From the NCBI GenBank assembly GCA_025267735.1, contig CM046309.1, forward strand, positions 28,466,702-28,530,701: DNA of 64,000 bases. The letters are read 5' to 3'. The position numbers and the translations under genes were made by a program. The notes under the pieces were generated by a model that was not told where the DNA came from, searched no databases, and saw nothing but the letters and a program-made list of their open reading frames with translations. Every line of letters starts with the position of its first letter. Position 1 is the first letter of the stretch. This document shows positions 41,760 to 53,375 of the stretch, one piece after another. The stretch comes from Mactra quadrangularis (lineage: Eukaryota > Mollusca > Bivalvia > Venerida > Mactridae).

Positions 41760-43210
41760 ACTACCAAAAAAAGCCAGACTGTAAGCTTTTCCTGAGACAA
41801 CTGACCTTGTTTCCGAACATGGAACTGCTTAACTTACTATAGCCATCTTCGGAATTGAACTAAAATCAAGCGTGATAACCACGCGGCTCATATATGCTTG
41901 GATAGTGATGGAAAGTATAAAATAAATAAACAAAAACAATAATGTTTTGTATTATTCACATCTATTAAAATAATCTGTGTAATCCGTATAATATTTCACA
42001 CACAATTACATATAAAAAACAACAATGATGAAATATCTTATACATTTACATGTTAATGGCATAGTGCTAAAAGGGGACAAGTGGTACTAATCACCTTCTT
42101 GCAAGATAATGTTTCGGGATACCTATAGATGTATATACTATGAACTAGCTCCATTGGTCATAATCGTACTTAATCTTGTCACAATCAGTTTTTTAAAAAA
42201 GATGAAAAGTAAAATCAGATAAATTTTAGTAATTTTGAAATGGTAAATGGAGAGATATCCGGTTAACCCTATACTTTGTTGAAATATGTATGCTTAAAAA
42301 GGAGAAGTAAAATGTATCTCCTTCTAGTATAAAAATGTTGTTTTATTTACCCCTTCTACAGAGGGATATCTAAAACACCATTTTAACATTACGGGTAAAG
42401 AGGGTTAAGAGGCAGATAAACCCTTCTACGAAACTACGACTTATTTTAAACAGGTAATGAGTGATAGCTTAAAGTTAAGCATTAAAAATAACCATCATTT
42501 AATTAAATTTGAATAACCAAATGTCCATTTACTTAATCGTTTACAAGAGTATCAAGTTTAATCTCAAAATATCAAAAACCTGTAGACAGTTTTTTAGACT
42601 ATTAAAAAAGGAACATTTCACACACATCCCCTTATAACACCATGATAATTACACTATTATAGATAAAACAAAACAATACAGTATAGTTGTGGTACTACTT
42701 TCAGTTAGTTGGCACTGCAAAAAAATCCCAACCTAAGCATTTTTTCACAACAACATTATCCTTAAAGTCCTGCTCTATGAGCACTTCTAACATGTCAGTC
42801 GATATAAGAAATACTTAATAGAAAATATTGTTAAGAAAACATTCAACAGATACACAACATCATCCTTCATCACCAAATAACACCAATAGATTAGAAGTGA
42901 TTGTCTAGAAAAAGCAACAAGGCGTCACGTTCACAAGTTGGGCCTAGACGTCATACAAAAATAACAATAGCATTCTTTGACTGAAATCTAAAGAAGATCG
43001 TGAAAAGCATAATCAAGGTATTTCTTTTACGTACAATTTAAGCTAACAGTCTACACAGTTTGTTATTAGTGAATATATTAAACAAAGAAACAGTGTCCAA
43101 GACACTTAGTAAAATTGTGATATGTTAAAATGTTGTCATATTGTGATTTTAAATGAATAATTAAATAAGGATATAATGCTTACCTTGATTAATTTTTAAT
43201 AACATAAAAA
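41760..43210. other. No gene recognised
   Basis: AT-rich without credible frames, RNA genes or clear inverted repeats. Confidence 0.55.
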
Positions 43211-43214
43211 ACAT

Positions 43215-43595
43215 TAATACATTAAGAAAATCGTCATTATTTTGCTTTCATTTAATTACATTAAATACATTTTCTATCAAGAAAATCGTCATTATTTTTT
43301 CTTTCATTTAATTACATTAAATACATATTCTATCAAGAAAATCGTCATTATTTTTTCTTTCATTTAATTACATTAAATACATATTCTATCAAGAAAATCG
43401 TCATTATTTTGCTTTCATTTAATAATATTAATTACATTTTCTATAAAAAAAAACGTCATTATTTTGCTTTCATTTGGTAACATTAAATATATTTTCTATC
43501 AAGAAAATCGTCATTATTTTGCTTTCATTTAATTCATTTAATTGCATTTTCTATCAAGAAAATCGTCATTATTTTGCTTTCATTGATAGAAGCGT
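43215..43595. repeat. 55-bp tandem array, 7 copies
   Basis: GAAAATCGTCATTATTTT recurs at 43226, 43281, 43337, 43393, about 43449 (diverged), 43503 and 43558. Confidence 0.88.
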
Positions 43596-43669
43596 ATTTC
43601 TTTGGTGTACATATCAGTAAAAAATAGTACCTGTTTGTCATATGCAGATTGAAAAATCACCGTCATTGG

Positions 43670-44060
43670 TAAAATGTATACTTACCCTATGCCCTATTAA
43701 ATAATGTATAATAATAATATGTATATATCAAATCATAATAAAAATAATAAAAACTTATGCCAAAATTACCAATATATGATAAATAATAACCCTTTGCCCT
43801 ATTTAATAATGTATAATGATATTATCAAATAATTATAACCCTATGTCATATTTTATCAAGTATATATTATATTCAAATAATGATACCCCTTTGTCATGTT
43901 TTATAATGTATAATAGCATTATCAAACAAAAATACACCTATGTCATACTGTCATATTTAATAAAATGAAATAATGCTATCAAATAATTTACTCTGTGACA
44001 TGTTAATAAATCACAATATTGCTACCAAATAATTATAATTTTGTTTCATATTTAAGATTA
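43670..44060. repeat. Degenerate 60-70-bp AT tandem
   Basis: CCCTATGCCCTATTAAATAA, CCCTTTGCCCTATTTAATAA, CCCTATGTCATATTTTATCA and CCCTTTGTCATGTTTTATAA recur with ATAATGTATAAT spacers. Confidence 0.65.
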
Positions 44061-44154
44061 TCTATTAAATAACTACATGTATGTGTAATTTGCCCTATAA
44101 AGAGGCAGATTCATTACCCAATACTGCAAAACCTGCTTAATAAAACTGAAAACC

Positions 44155-44270
44155 GGGTTCTGAGAGCTTTGGGAGCTCCGTTACTACAAGAAAGAGCTCT
44201 GGGAGCTCCGTTATTACAAGAATGAGTTCCAGGAGCTCCGTTCCCGTAAAAAAAGAGCTCCGGGTCGTCT
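44155..44270. repeat. GGGAGCTCCGTTA minisatellite, 3 copies
   Basis: AGAGCTCTGGGAGCTCCGTT, then ATTACAAGAA repeats three times at about 37-40 bases with drift (AGGAGCTCCGTTCCCGT in the last). Each carries two GAGCTC-like palindromes. Confidence 0.75.
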
Positions 44271-44289
44271 GGATGAGCGTCCCTGACTA

Positions 44290-46370
44290 CTTATATATTT
44301 ATTATGTTTCTATAGTTTATAAACGTTACATACCTGATTTTCTTCAATAAATGAATAATTAAATGTTACATGTAACATATTTTATTCCGCTATGTGAATT
44401 GTTAAAAATTCATTCACATAAAATTATAATTATTTAAATCAAACTCTCCAACATCAATTGAAAAAGATAAAAATCTGGATACATATTTACTCTATTCTGT
44501 AAATTATTAGAAATTCTGTAAATTATTAGAAATTTATTCACACAAAGATAGAAATATCCGCTTAAACAAACATGGCCAAGTGTATTTTTAGTATAACGTA
44601 CAGAACAGAAGAGATTTTGTTTGGAACACAAAGCTGGTTATTATGCTAAAATGTTTGATTATTCAATAGTTACATCAAATATACTAGTGGAACTCAAATT
44701 TCAATTTAATTTCAAGTCCGAACAAATGACCAACAAGACGATCTCACTTAAAATATTAAAGCATTATGATTTTGAAAACTGCAAAAATAAAATAGCAAAA
44801 GCGAGAAAATCTATATTTTGAGCATTGTTGACCAAATATTGTATAGATATTGCAATTACTCGCGTTGTAAAGATATGAGCATTATTCATATAAAGTACCA
44901 AAAAAAATCTAAGAGTACAAGACGGATAATAGTTAGTTAAACAGGAGATTTCATTGCATGACATAGTGTCACTCATTAAAGATCTAGTAGATAAAGTCAT
45001 GATTTACCTTGTAAATGGACTATATATATGATATGCAAAGAATTTGAATTCTTCTTTTCTATACAAGACTGTGCACATTGATCTCCAGCTGTTTCTGGTC
45101 ATGCGTTTGTATGCCTCCCAAAGCTTTGTAATATAATTTTCATTTAAATAGAATTTGGACCACTATTAACTAAAGAACTTGTGCGAAGTTTAGTCAGTTA
45201 TCAATCTAATGCTTGATATCACTAAGTACTGTAAACAAATCCTTATGTGATTTTTTGAAAAACAAAAGGCAGGATGAAAAATATTTTTGTTAAACATAAA
45301 TAGAAACAGACTTAATTCATGGTAGAGAAATGTATCGAGATCAAATGAGAGAAAACCCTGATTATATTTCTGATTGCATATATTGTATTAATATAACATT
45401 GATGAATAGTTAATATTAACATGGTTTAATTGAAACGTTATGTAACTAAATCCACCCTGAATTAATATTTTTGTAAGTGGATGAATCAGTAGATACAAAA
45501 TAATATAAGAAGAGAAACGTAATGAGATCATATGAAGGAAACCCTGATTATTTTTCTGATGAATTGAATAGCTTATTTTAATACTTCATTGATTGTCAAG
45601 ATACGATTCATGCATACACATAAAACAAACTGTATGTATTGGTCTTTTGGTAAAATGGTAATGAAAAACACGAATTTACTGAGGCTGCCTAATAAATAAA
45701 ACTTCATCTGAAACATATTAGGAACAGCAAAGTATAAACACAGACAATCTTTACAGCAAAGAAAAAGAGAGGGAGAGTTTTAAAACTTTTAAAATTGTTA
45801 GAAAAAGACATCACTGACAAACAACGAAAACATGTAAAGGGAAGCCACCTTGGCATGGGCAATGGCAAAGCACATGTTACTTGGGGTTTAACCAAGGTTC
45901 ATCAACCTAATACTTGCAGTTAATGAATAACTTGTCTAGGTGAAGAAACTTTAATCACTTGACACTCTTGCACCAAAAACACGTTAACCAAAGATCTAGT
46001 TGCACAACTAAAGCAAACTACAGATACTCAACGATCATACAAAAGCCAGAGCCCCTGAAGTTCACGAAGCAAGTTCACGACGACAAAATTTAATAAAACT
46101 ACAGTGCATTTTGATTATTTCATATTCATGGACACAGCAAATGTAAAATAGATGTCACATCAAATGTTAAATAGATGTCACACCGAAAGACTCTCCACAC
46201 AGAAGTTTGTTCCCTTATATTGAAATGGGGATACAATTATAGAACACAAAAGCATATTTAAATATTTAAACAAGTAAGAAAAATTAAAATGGAACCTTGA
46301 GAATAATAAACTGTGATAGTATACGAAGTGAGATGTTATATTAAATACCAAAGTATAAGATAATCTCTTG
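44290..46370. other. No gene recognised
   Basis: AT-rich; AATTATTAGAAATT duplicated near 44503-44532, and two blocks sharing GAGATCA and GAGAAAACCCTGATTATTTTTCTGAT-like text at 45335 and 45515. No frame looks real. Confidence 0.5.
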
Positions 46371-46383
46371 TAACTAAATCAAT

Positions 46384-46735
46384 CATTCGGAACATCCTCG
46401 GCCATTCGCTAACGAATAACCTCGGACATATTTAGGCGCCATTTTGAAACTATGTAAACAACTACACGATCGTTTAGGCGATGACTTAAGTTCCGTTTTT
46501 AATCCGTAAATTTAAAATTACACAGTTCAATGATACCGATGAACAATATTTGGTTCAATTTAAAACAAATAAATATGTTAAGACAAAGATCTGTGTGTAT
46601 ACTACAAGAACTATTTGGCGTAACCGTTACGTGCTTCGCCTCGCGTAGGTAGTAAAATCACCAAAATTTGGTGAAGACCCCCCACGAATCCTCCCGAGAT
46701 TATTCATTCATGAAAGGTCGAGGGTGTTCCGAATG
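46384..46735. mobile_element. MULE-like MITE, 9-bp TSD TAAATCAAT, copy 2
   Basis: Ends CATTCGGAACATCCTCGGCC and GTCGAGGGTGTTCCGAATG. TAAATCAAT at 46375-46383 and 46736-46744. About 350 bases, homologous in inverse orientation to 21512-21866. Confidence 0.82.
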
Positions 46736-46743
46736 TAAATCAA

Positions 46744-46830
46744 TAAGGGACCTAAGTCAGTTATTTCCCCTTGTTAAATAGGTAGGTCCAATTAGTTGGA
46801 TTGCTCAGATTTCACCTTCATTTTTGGAAG
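46744..46830. mobile_element. Truncated copy of the TTAGGGAC..GTCAGTTA element
   Basis: AAGGGACCTAAGTCAGTTAT and GGTAGGTCCAATTAGTTGGA match the left part of 15561-15935; the right part is absent. Confidence 0.55.
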
Positions 46831-47377
46831 GAATTCTTTTCAAAGAATTCCTTTCTATGTCAGCGCTCTGGGAAAGTTGAAAAAGAACGAACAACACCTT
46901 CAACTCAATAGAAATCAATGAGTCAATGCGATCAAGAAATAGTGCAGCAGAAAAATATGTGTAATATCAAAAGTAGATAAGTTGAAAAAAAGTAATTTAA
47001 ACAAATACTTAAAATTATGATATTTAATGTTTTTTTACACATTAACCAAACAACTTTCTAACTGTGCACGGAGAGAAGTTTTTTTGTATTATTGCGCATT
47101 AATATCTACCACACGCTTGTACATATATACAATTTTAACGAGCGGCTATCACAGCAGGGGTTTACTTTGAGAGGGTAAAGCGCTGGACATTTATCGTAGT
47201 TAAGCAACGAAATGTAAGGTTAATCTTTGGATGGGTGTCCGTAGAGGTTTAGTGACAGCGCGAAGCGAATTTCATATTTTTTTTTTTTAATAGACCGCAC
47301 AAAATTAGTCGTTATGTTCGTCTGATTTCTTGCACCTTAAAATCCAAAAAAAACAAGAGCTCCGCTGGGCGGGGCAT

Positions 47378-50300
47378 TATACGCCCGTGTGCAGTCCATG
47401 CTGTGTTCTATCTCATATAAAGTCCCTGTGACCTTGACCAATGACCCCAGGATCTCAGAATAGGTCCCATTCTTAACAGGAGGGCTATCCAAAGCAAAGA
47501 TTTTGAGAACCTAGGTACAGCCATGGTTGATTTATCACCGACACAAAGTTTTCCCATACAAACTTCCAGTGACTTTGACCCTGGGGCCTCAGAACCAAAA
47601 GTTCTCGCCCTTGACCCAAAGAGTATTGATACATAAAATTTGGTGATCTTAGGTAAAGTTGGTTGTTGGACAAGGTTTTTCCTCATGATTTTTCTTTTGA
47701 CTTTAACCTTTAACACAGGGACCTAAAACCAAAGGGGCATATGCTAGACATTAAGGCTACCCTTAAATAAGATTTGGAAAACCTACAATGTAGGTACAAT
47801 TATTATTGAGTTACTGTCCGGAAAATGTTTCAATATGAATTAAGTCCCTGGGGTTTCCAAATCAAAAGAGAACATCAAATACCAAAGAGCTATCAACACA
47901 TTACATCTTGACAAATGGGCTGATCCACATAAAATTTGGTTAACCTAGGTACAATCATTGTTTAGTTATTGTCCGAACTAGGATTGTCCATATGATGCCC
48001 CTGTGACCTAGATCTTTGACCCAGTTTTGACCCAAAACCAATTGGGAACATCCTTAACACATGGGCTACCCTCACATAAAATTTGGTGAACTAAATTCAT
48101 TTTACTAATTAAATATAGCATTATTTCCATGGTCTGCCATTTTGACTTTGTTAACATATTGATTGAACATTTGAAGTCTCTGCTTGGTAATTTGATATCT
48201 TCTGGATGATGGTTTAAACTTGACCCAGGGGCCCCAAAATCAATAGGGAACATCCTTGACACATGGGCTACTCTCACATGAAATTTGGTGAACTTAAGTG
48301 CAGTCACTGTTGATTTACTACACATACAACGTTTTTCAATATGATGCCCCTGTAACCTTGACCTTTGACCCAGGGGCCCTAAAACCAATAGGACATAACC
48401 ATGACACATGGGCTACTCTCCTAAAAAAAATTAGTGAACCTAGGTACATTGGTTGTTCAGTTATTGTCTGGACAAGGTTTTTCCATATGATGCCTCTGTG
48501 ACCTTGACCTTTGGGTCTGGGGCCCCAAAACCTATTGGGAACATCCTTAACACAAGGGCTACATTCACATAAAATTTTATGAACCTAGGTACAGTCCTTG
48601 TTGAGTTATTGTCCAAACAAGATTTTTCAATATGATGCCTCTGTGACCTTGACCTTTGACCCAGGAGCCCCAAAACCAAAAGGGCATATCCTTGACACAA
48701 GGGCTACCCTCACATAGACTTTAATGAACCTAGGTAAATTGGTGGTTCAGTTATTGCCTGGACAAAAGTTTCATTGTTTGCCATTTTGACTTTATAAACA
48801 TATTGATAGAACATATGAAGTCACTGCTTGGTAATTTGATATCTTCTGGTTGAAGGTTTATACTTGACCCTGTTTCCCCAAAACTGATAAGGCACATCCT
48901 TGACACATGGTCTACTGTCACATGAAATTAGGTGAACTTAGGTACAGTCATTGTTGAGTAATTACCCAGACAATGTTTTTCAATGTGATGCCCCTGTGAC
49001 CTTGACCTTTGACAAAGGCGCCCCAAAACCCATAGGGCATAACCTTGACACATGGGCTACTTTCATATAAAATTTAGTGAACCTAGGTACATTGGTTGTT
49101 CAGTTATTGTCTGGACAAGGTTTTTCCATATGATGCCTCCGTGACCTTGACCTTTGGGTCTGGGGCCCAAAAACCTATTGGGAACATCCTTGACAAAAGG
49201 GCTACCTTCACATAAAATTTTGTGAATCTAGGTACAGTAGTTGATGAGTTATTGCCCAAACAAGGATTTTCAATATGATGCCCCTGTGACATTGACCTTT
49301 GACCCAGGAGCCCCAAAACCAATAGGGCATAACCTTTACCCAAGGGCTACCCTCACATAAAATTTGGAGAACCAAGGTACATTGGTGGTTCAGTTATTGT
49401 CTCGACAAGGGTTTCATTGTTTGCCGTTTTGACTTTATAAACATATTGATAGAACATTTGAAGTCACAGCTTGGTAATTTGATATCTTCTGGTTTAAGAT
49501 TTAAACTTAACCCTGTTTTCCCAAAACTGATAAGGTACATCCTTGACACATGGGCTACTCTCACATGAAATTAGGTGAACTTAGGTACAGTCATTGTTGA
49601 GTAATTACCCAGACAATGTTTTTCAATGTGATGCCCCTGTGACCTTGACCTTTGACAAAGGCGCCCCAAAACCCATAGGGCATAACCTTGACACATGGGC
49701 TACTTTCATATAAAATTTAGTGAACCTAGGTACATTGGTTGTTCAGTTATTGTCTGGACAAGTTTTTTCCATATGATGCCTCCGTGACCTTGACCTTTGG
49801 GTCTGGGGCCCAAAAACCTATTGGGAACATCCTTGACACAAGGGCTACCTTCACATAAAATTTTGTGAACCTAGGTACAGTAGTTGATGAGTTATTGCCC
49901 AAACAAGGATTTTCAATATGATGCCTCTGTGACCTTGACCTTTGACCCAGGAACCCCAAAACCAATAGGGCATAACCTTTACCCAAGGGCTACCCTCACA
50001 TAAAATTTGGAGAACCTAGGTACATTGGTGGTTCAGTTATTGTCTGGACAAGTGTTTCATTGTTTGCCGTTTTGACTTTATAAACATATTGATAGAACAT
50101 TTGAAGTCACAGCTTGGTAATTTGATATCTTCTGGTTTAAGATTTAAACTTAACCCTGTTTTCCCAAAACTGATAAGGTACATCCTTGACACATGGGCTA
50201 CTCTCACATGAAATTTGGTGAACCTAGGTACAGTCATTAGTGAGTTATTACCCGGACAATGTTTTTCAATTTGATGCCACTGTGACCTTGACCTTTGACC

Positions 50301-51084
50301 CAGGGGCCCCAAAATCAATAGTGCATATCCTTGACACATGGGCTACTCTCACATGAAATTTGGTGAACCTAGGTACATTGGTGTTTCATTTATTGTCCGG
50401 ACAAAGTTTTTCCATATAATGCCCCTGTGACCTTGACCTTTGAACCTGGGGCCCCATAAACCTATAGGGCGCATCTTTGACACATGGGCTACTCTTACAT
50501 AAAATTTGGTGAACCTAGGTACAGGCGTTGTTGAGTTATGGTCCGGACAAGGTTTTTCAATTTGATGTCCCTGTGACCTTGACCTTTGACCCAGGGGCCC
50601 CAAAACCGATTGGGAACATCCTTGACACATGGGCTTCTCTCACATAAAATTTGGTGATCCTAGGTAGATTGGTTGTTAAGTTATTGTCAGGACAAGTTTT
50701 TTTCCCATATGATGCCACTGTGACCTTGACCTTTGACGCAGGGGCCCCAAAACCGATAGGGAACATCTTTGACACATGGGCTACTCTTACATTAAATTTG
50801 GTGAACTTAGGTACATTGGTGGTTCAGATATTGTCCGGACAAGTTTTACCTATTTTAAGTCCCAGTGACCTTGACCTTTAACCCTGGGGTCTCAAAATCA
50901 ATAGGGAACCTCCTCCACCCAAGGGCTATCAACACATAAAATTTGAGGAACCTAGGTTCATCCTTTCTTGAGTTATCATCCGGACAAGCAATTGTCCACG
51001 GACGGACAGACGGACAGACGGACAGACGGACAGACGGACAACAGCATAACATAATACGACCGTTTTTTCAAAACGGGCGTATAA
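47378..51084. repeat. 3.7-kb satellite-like element of CTGTGACCTTGACCTTTGAC units
   Basis: Bounded by short inverted ends TTATACGCCCGT (47378-47389) and ACGGGCGTATAA. Inside are about 18 units of about 145 bases, each with CTGTGACCTTGACCTTTGAC, ACACATGGGCTAC, AAATTTGGTGAACCTAGGTA and GAGTTATTGTCCGGACAA. From 48.46 to 50.04 kb they form a 643-base higher-order repeat. The right end is a (GGACAGAC) run at 51000-51043. Long minus-strand frames across it repeat every 643 bases and are by-products. Confidence 0.88.
48130..48225 (-). pseudogene. Captured LINE scrap inside the array, copy 1 of 4
   Basis: Minus strand reads DIKLPSRDFKCSIN and KSKWQTM, the segment found alone at 38850-39016. Further copies at about 48775-48865, 49418-49510 and 50061-50150. 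Confidence 0.6.
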
Positions 51085-51099
51085 AAAATGCGTCCGCAC

Positions 51100-51725
51100 C
51101 TTGAAATTGACGCATAATAAATTTCGGAAAATCAGAAGTTTTCACACCAGACCATTCACTAAGTAGAAATTGAACTAAAAGTTAGAAATTTGAGTTCTAA
51201 ATAGCAAAATAAATCAGCAAATTTCTCTGTTACGGTAAAGCAGTAATGTATTCTTGCTAACATACGGCATTAGAAATTACAATGACACAATCCATTGTTC
51301 AGAAATATGATAACTGCACTCTGTCTTAGACCGTAAACTGAACATTTACTCTCTCTACACACATGTTGATGTGTGACGTCATACGTGTCTTTGTAGTGTA
51401 AAATATGAAGATTGATCCGTAGATAGCAGGTAGGACAGGGAGAAAATTTTACATTCCTACAATTTTGATGTGCCAAAATAACATATTAGGCTTGATTTAA
51501 TTCTTGTGGTATTATTAGACATTAGCATAATTTACCAAAATCTAATTACATTGTATACACAAAAAGTGAACCGGGTTGGTCCATTATAAGATTAGTGTGG
51601 TTCTGTTAATTGGTAATCTGTGCTTCCTAGTTATCTAGTATTAACAAAAGTAATACCAAAGACAAATGAAGTTATCTTTTCCGTATGAACTCATGAAGGT
51701 GTAAACCTCTTCTATCCTACTTCTA
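51100..51725. other. No gene recognised
   Basis: AT-rich, unremarkable apart from short chance frames. Confidence 0.5.
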
Positions 51726-51727
51726 AC

Positions 51728-51836
51728 AATTCACTGAACACTGCCGTATTAAAATGATTTAGAATCAGTGGTAGGAGGGAGAATGACCGTAGAAATTATT
51801 TCATGGCATAGCTCCACGAAAGTATGCCCTGTCCAT
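51728..51836 (-). mobile_element. SINE fragment
   Basis: Minus strand: GGGCATACTTTCGTGGAGCT, ATTTCTACGGTCATTCTCCC, TCCTACCACTGATTC; matches the 18836 SINE body. Confidence 0.7.
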
Positions 51837-51984
51837 GAATCAAAACATACAACTTCTCGATCAGTAGCATAATATGCATGTAAAATGAAATATGAAACAC
51901 ATTCGATTATGAATGATAAAGAGATGATGATGGATTTCGAAATAGTAACTTTGAACTCCTAAAATCGTTCAAAAATTCCTTCCA

Positions 51985-52280
51985 ACAGTACTTTCAGTAC
52001 TTTGATTTAATGTCAATTTGCCACAGTTTATCTCAAATAACTTTTATGTGAATATCTTTAATGTTTGAAATTAAAGCCAAGTTTTTTCGGGTAAATAACT
52101 ATCTAAATTTCATCACGTCTGTTAACATCTTCATCAACAAGAGAGATGTTAGAAGAAGTATTGTGTTATACTTACACACACAGGGATTCAATTATAGAAT
52201 GCGAGGATTCCAACTGTAAGGATCTACTTACCAAATGAGTAAGATTTTATCAGGGTAAGATAATTGACTAATGTCCCTAA
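51985..52280. mobile_element. TIR element 'TTAGGGACTTTAGTCAGTTA', copy 2
   Basis: Right end GATAATTGACTAATGTCCCTAA-like; the interior shares AACTATCTAAATTTCATCAC and GAGGATTCCAACTGTAAGGA with 15561-15935. Left end not preserved. Confidence 0.65.
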
Positions 52281-52289
52281 TTTTGAGTC

Positions 52290-53250
52290 AGTGATAATAC
52301 TTATAGCATAAAAAAACGAGATCATAATTATGATGCCAACATGAGAATATTATTCAGAAACACTGCATAGGTGATAATGATATTACTCTATTACTTTTTG
52401 GTGATGTGTTATACAATACAAGTGAACATACTTAGCTTAATGTTTAATGTTAATATTAGGATCTTTATAAATTAAAAAAACATATAATTATTGGGTACAT
52501 TAAGCCTTCACAGCCAAATACAGTGTGAGAAAAAGAACAAAAGCATGTATACTTAACATATAGAGAACCTGCAAGATATAGCATAGACAAAAATTATATG
52601 AGAAGTAAGGAAATTAACCGTTTACAATGCTAAAATTGTTTACATTTACCAAGAAACTTTCAAATTGATGGAAAGCTCCAGAAATTAAATTAGAATGAAA
52701 TTAGCGGCATGAATGTTATGTTTCCGACCTTTTGGTGACTTAGAAGCCGTGTTTACATGCTAATTTTGCATATATATAAAATTTAATAAATCTTGAAAAA
52801 TACGTTTACTTTTACTGTGCACGTATATGTAATACAATGTAGGAATATAGCTTTATATATTTCTTATCATTGTTTATCAATTAATACTACCAATACAGAA
52901 TAGTGTTTATGCTTATTAACTATTATTATGTTTTGTCTGATCAATGTAAGGGTTTTTTAACGTATTTGTTCATGAAAAGAGTGCTATATAAATATGGTAA
53001 ATAATGATAAGAAGAAATATCCCTATGAATACATGAAATTAACATGTAAGAAACATGACAAATTTAAAAATCTTATTAATCAATAATAATCAAATAAGCG
53101 TTAATATTTTCATATACAATTATACAATTTACAGTGATATTTAAAACATAGACAACCCAAACTTGATGGCACAAAACATCTATAAAGAAATTAGATATTA
53201 TTTTTGTTCATACTTGTGACTGGATTATCATAAAACAAGTGTAGTCCAAA
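52290..53250. other. 3' flank of IAP-B, no gene recognised
   Basis: AT-rich. No minus-strand AATAAA was found close to the IAP-B stop, so its 3' end is unclear. Confidence 0.5.
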
Positions 53251-53256
53251 TACTTC

Positions 53257-53375
53257 TTAGGAATTCCTTGCGCAGGTATCACACATGACACTTCGACAGC
53301 ACAGATTCACAACACAATCATATGATCGCACTAAACACTTGCAACCAACGCATTCACGATGACCTCTACAGTTTC
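53257..53375 (-). CDS. IAP-B last exon: half RING
   Basis: Acceptor TTGTTTTTTCAG. Encodes NCRGHRECVGC, then SYDCVVNLCCRSVMCDTC and ARNS, TAA at 53259-53257. Eleven Cys in 39 residues. Confidence 0.78.

Noticed and set aside
47408..51052. Minus-strand ORFs of 60-130 codons repeating every 643 bases
   Set aside because: They follow the satellite unit rather than any protein family; frames shift between units.
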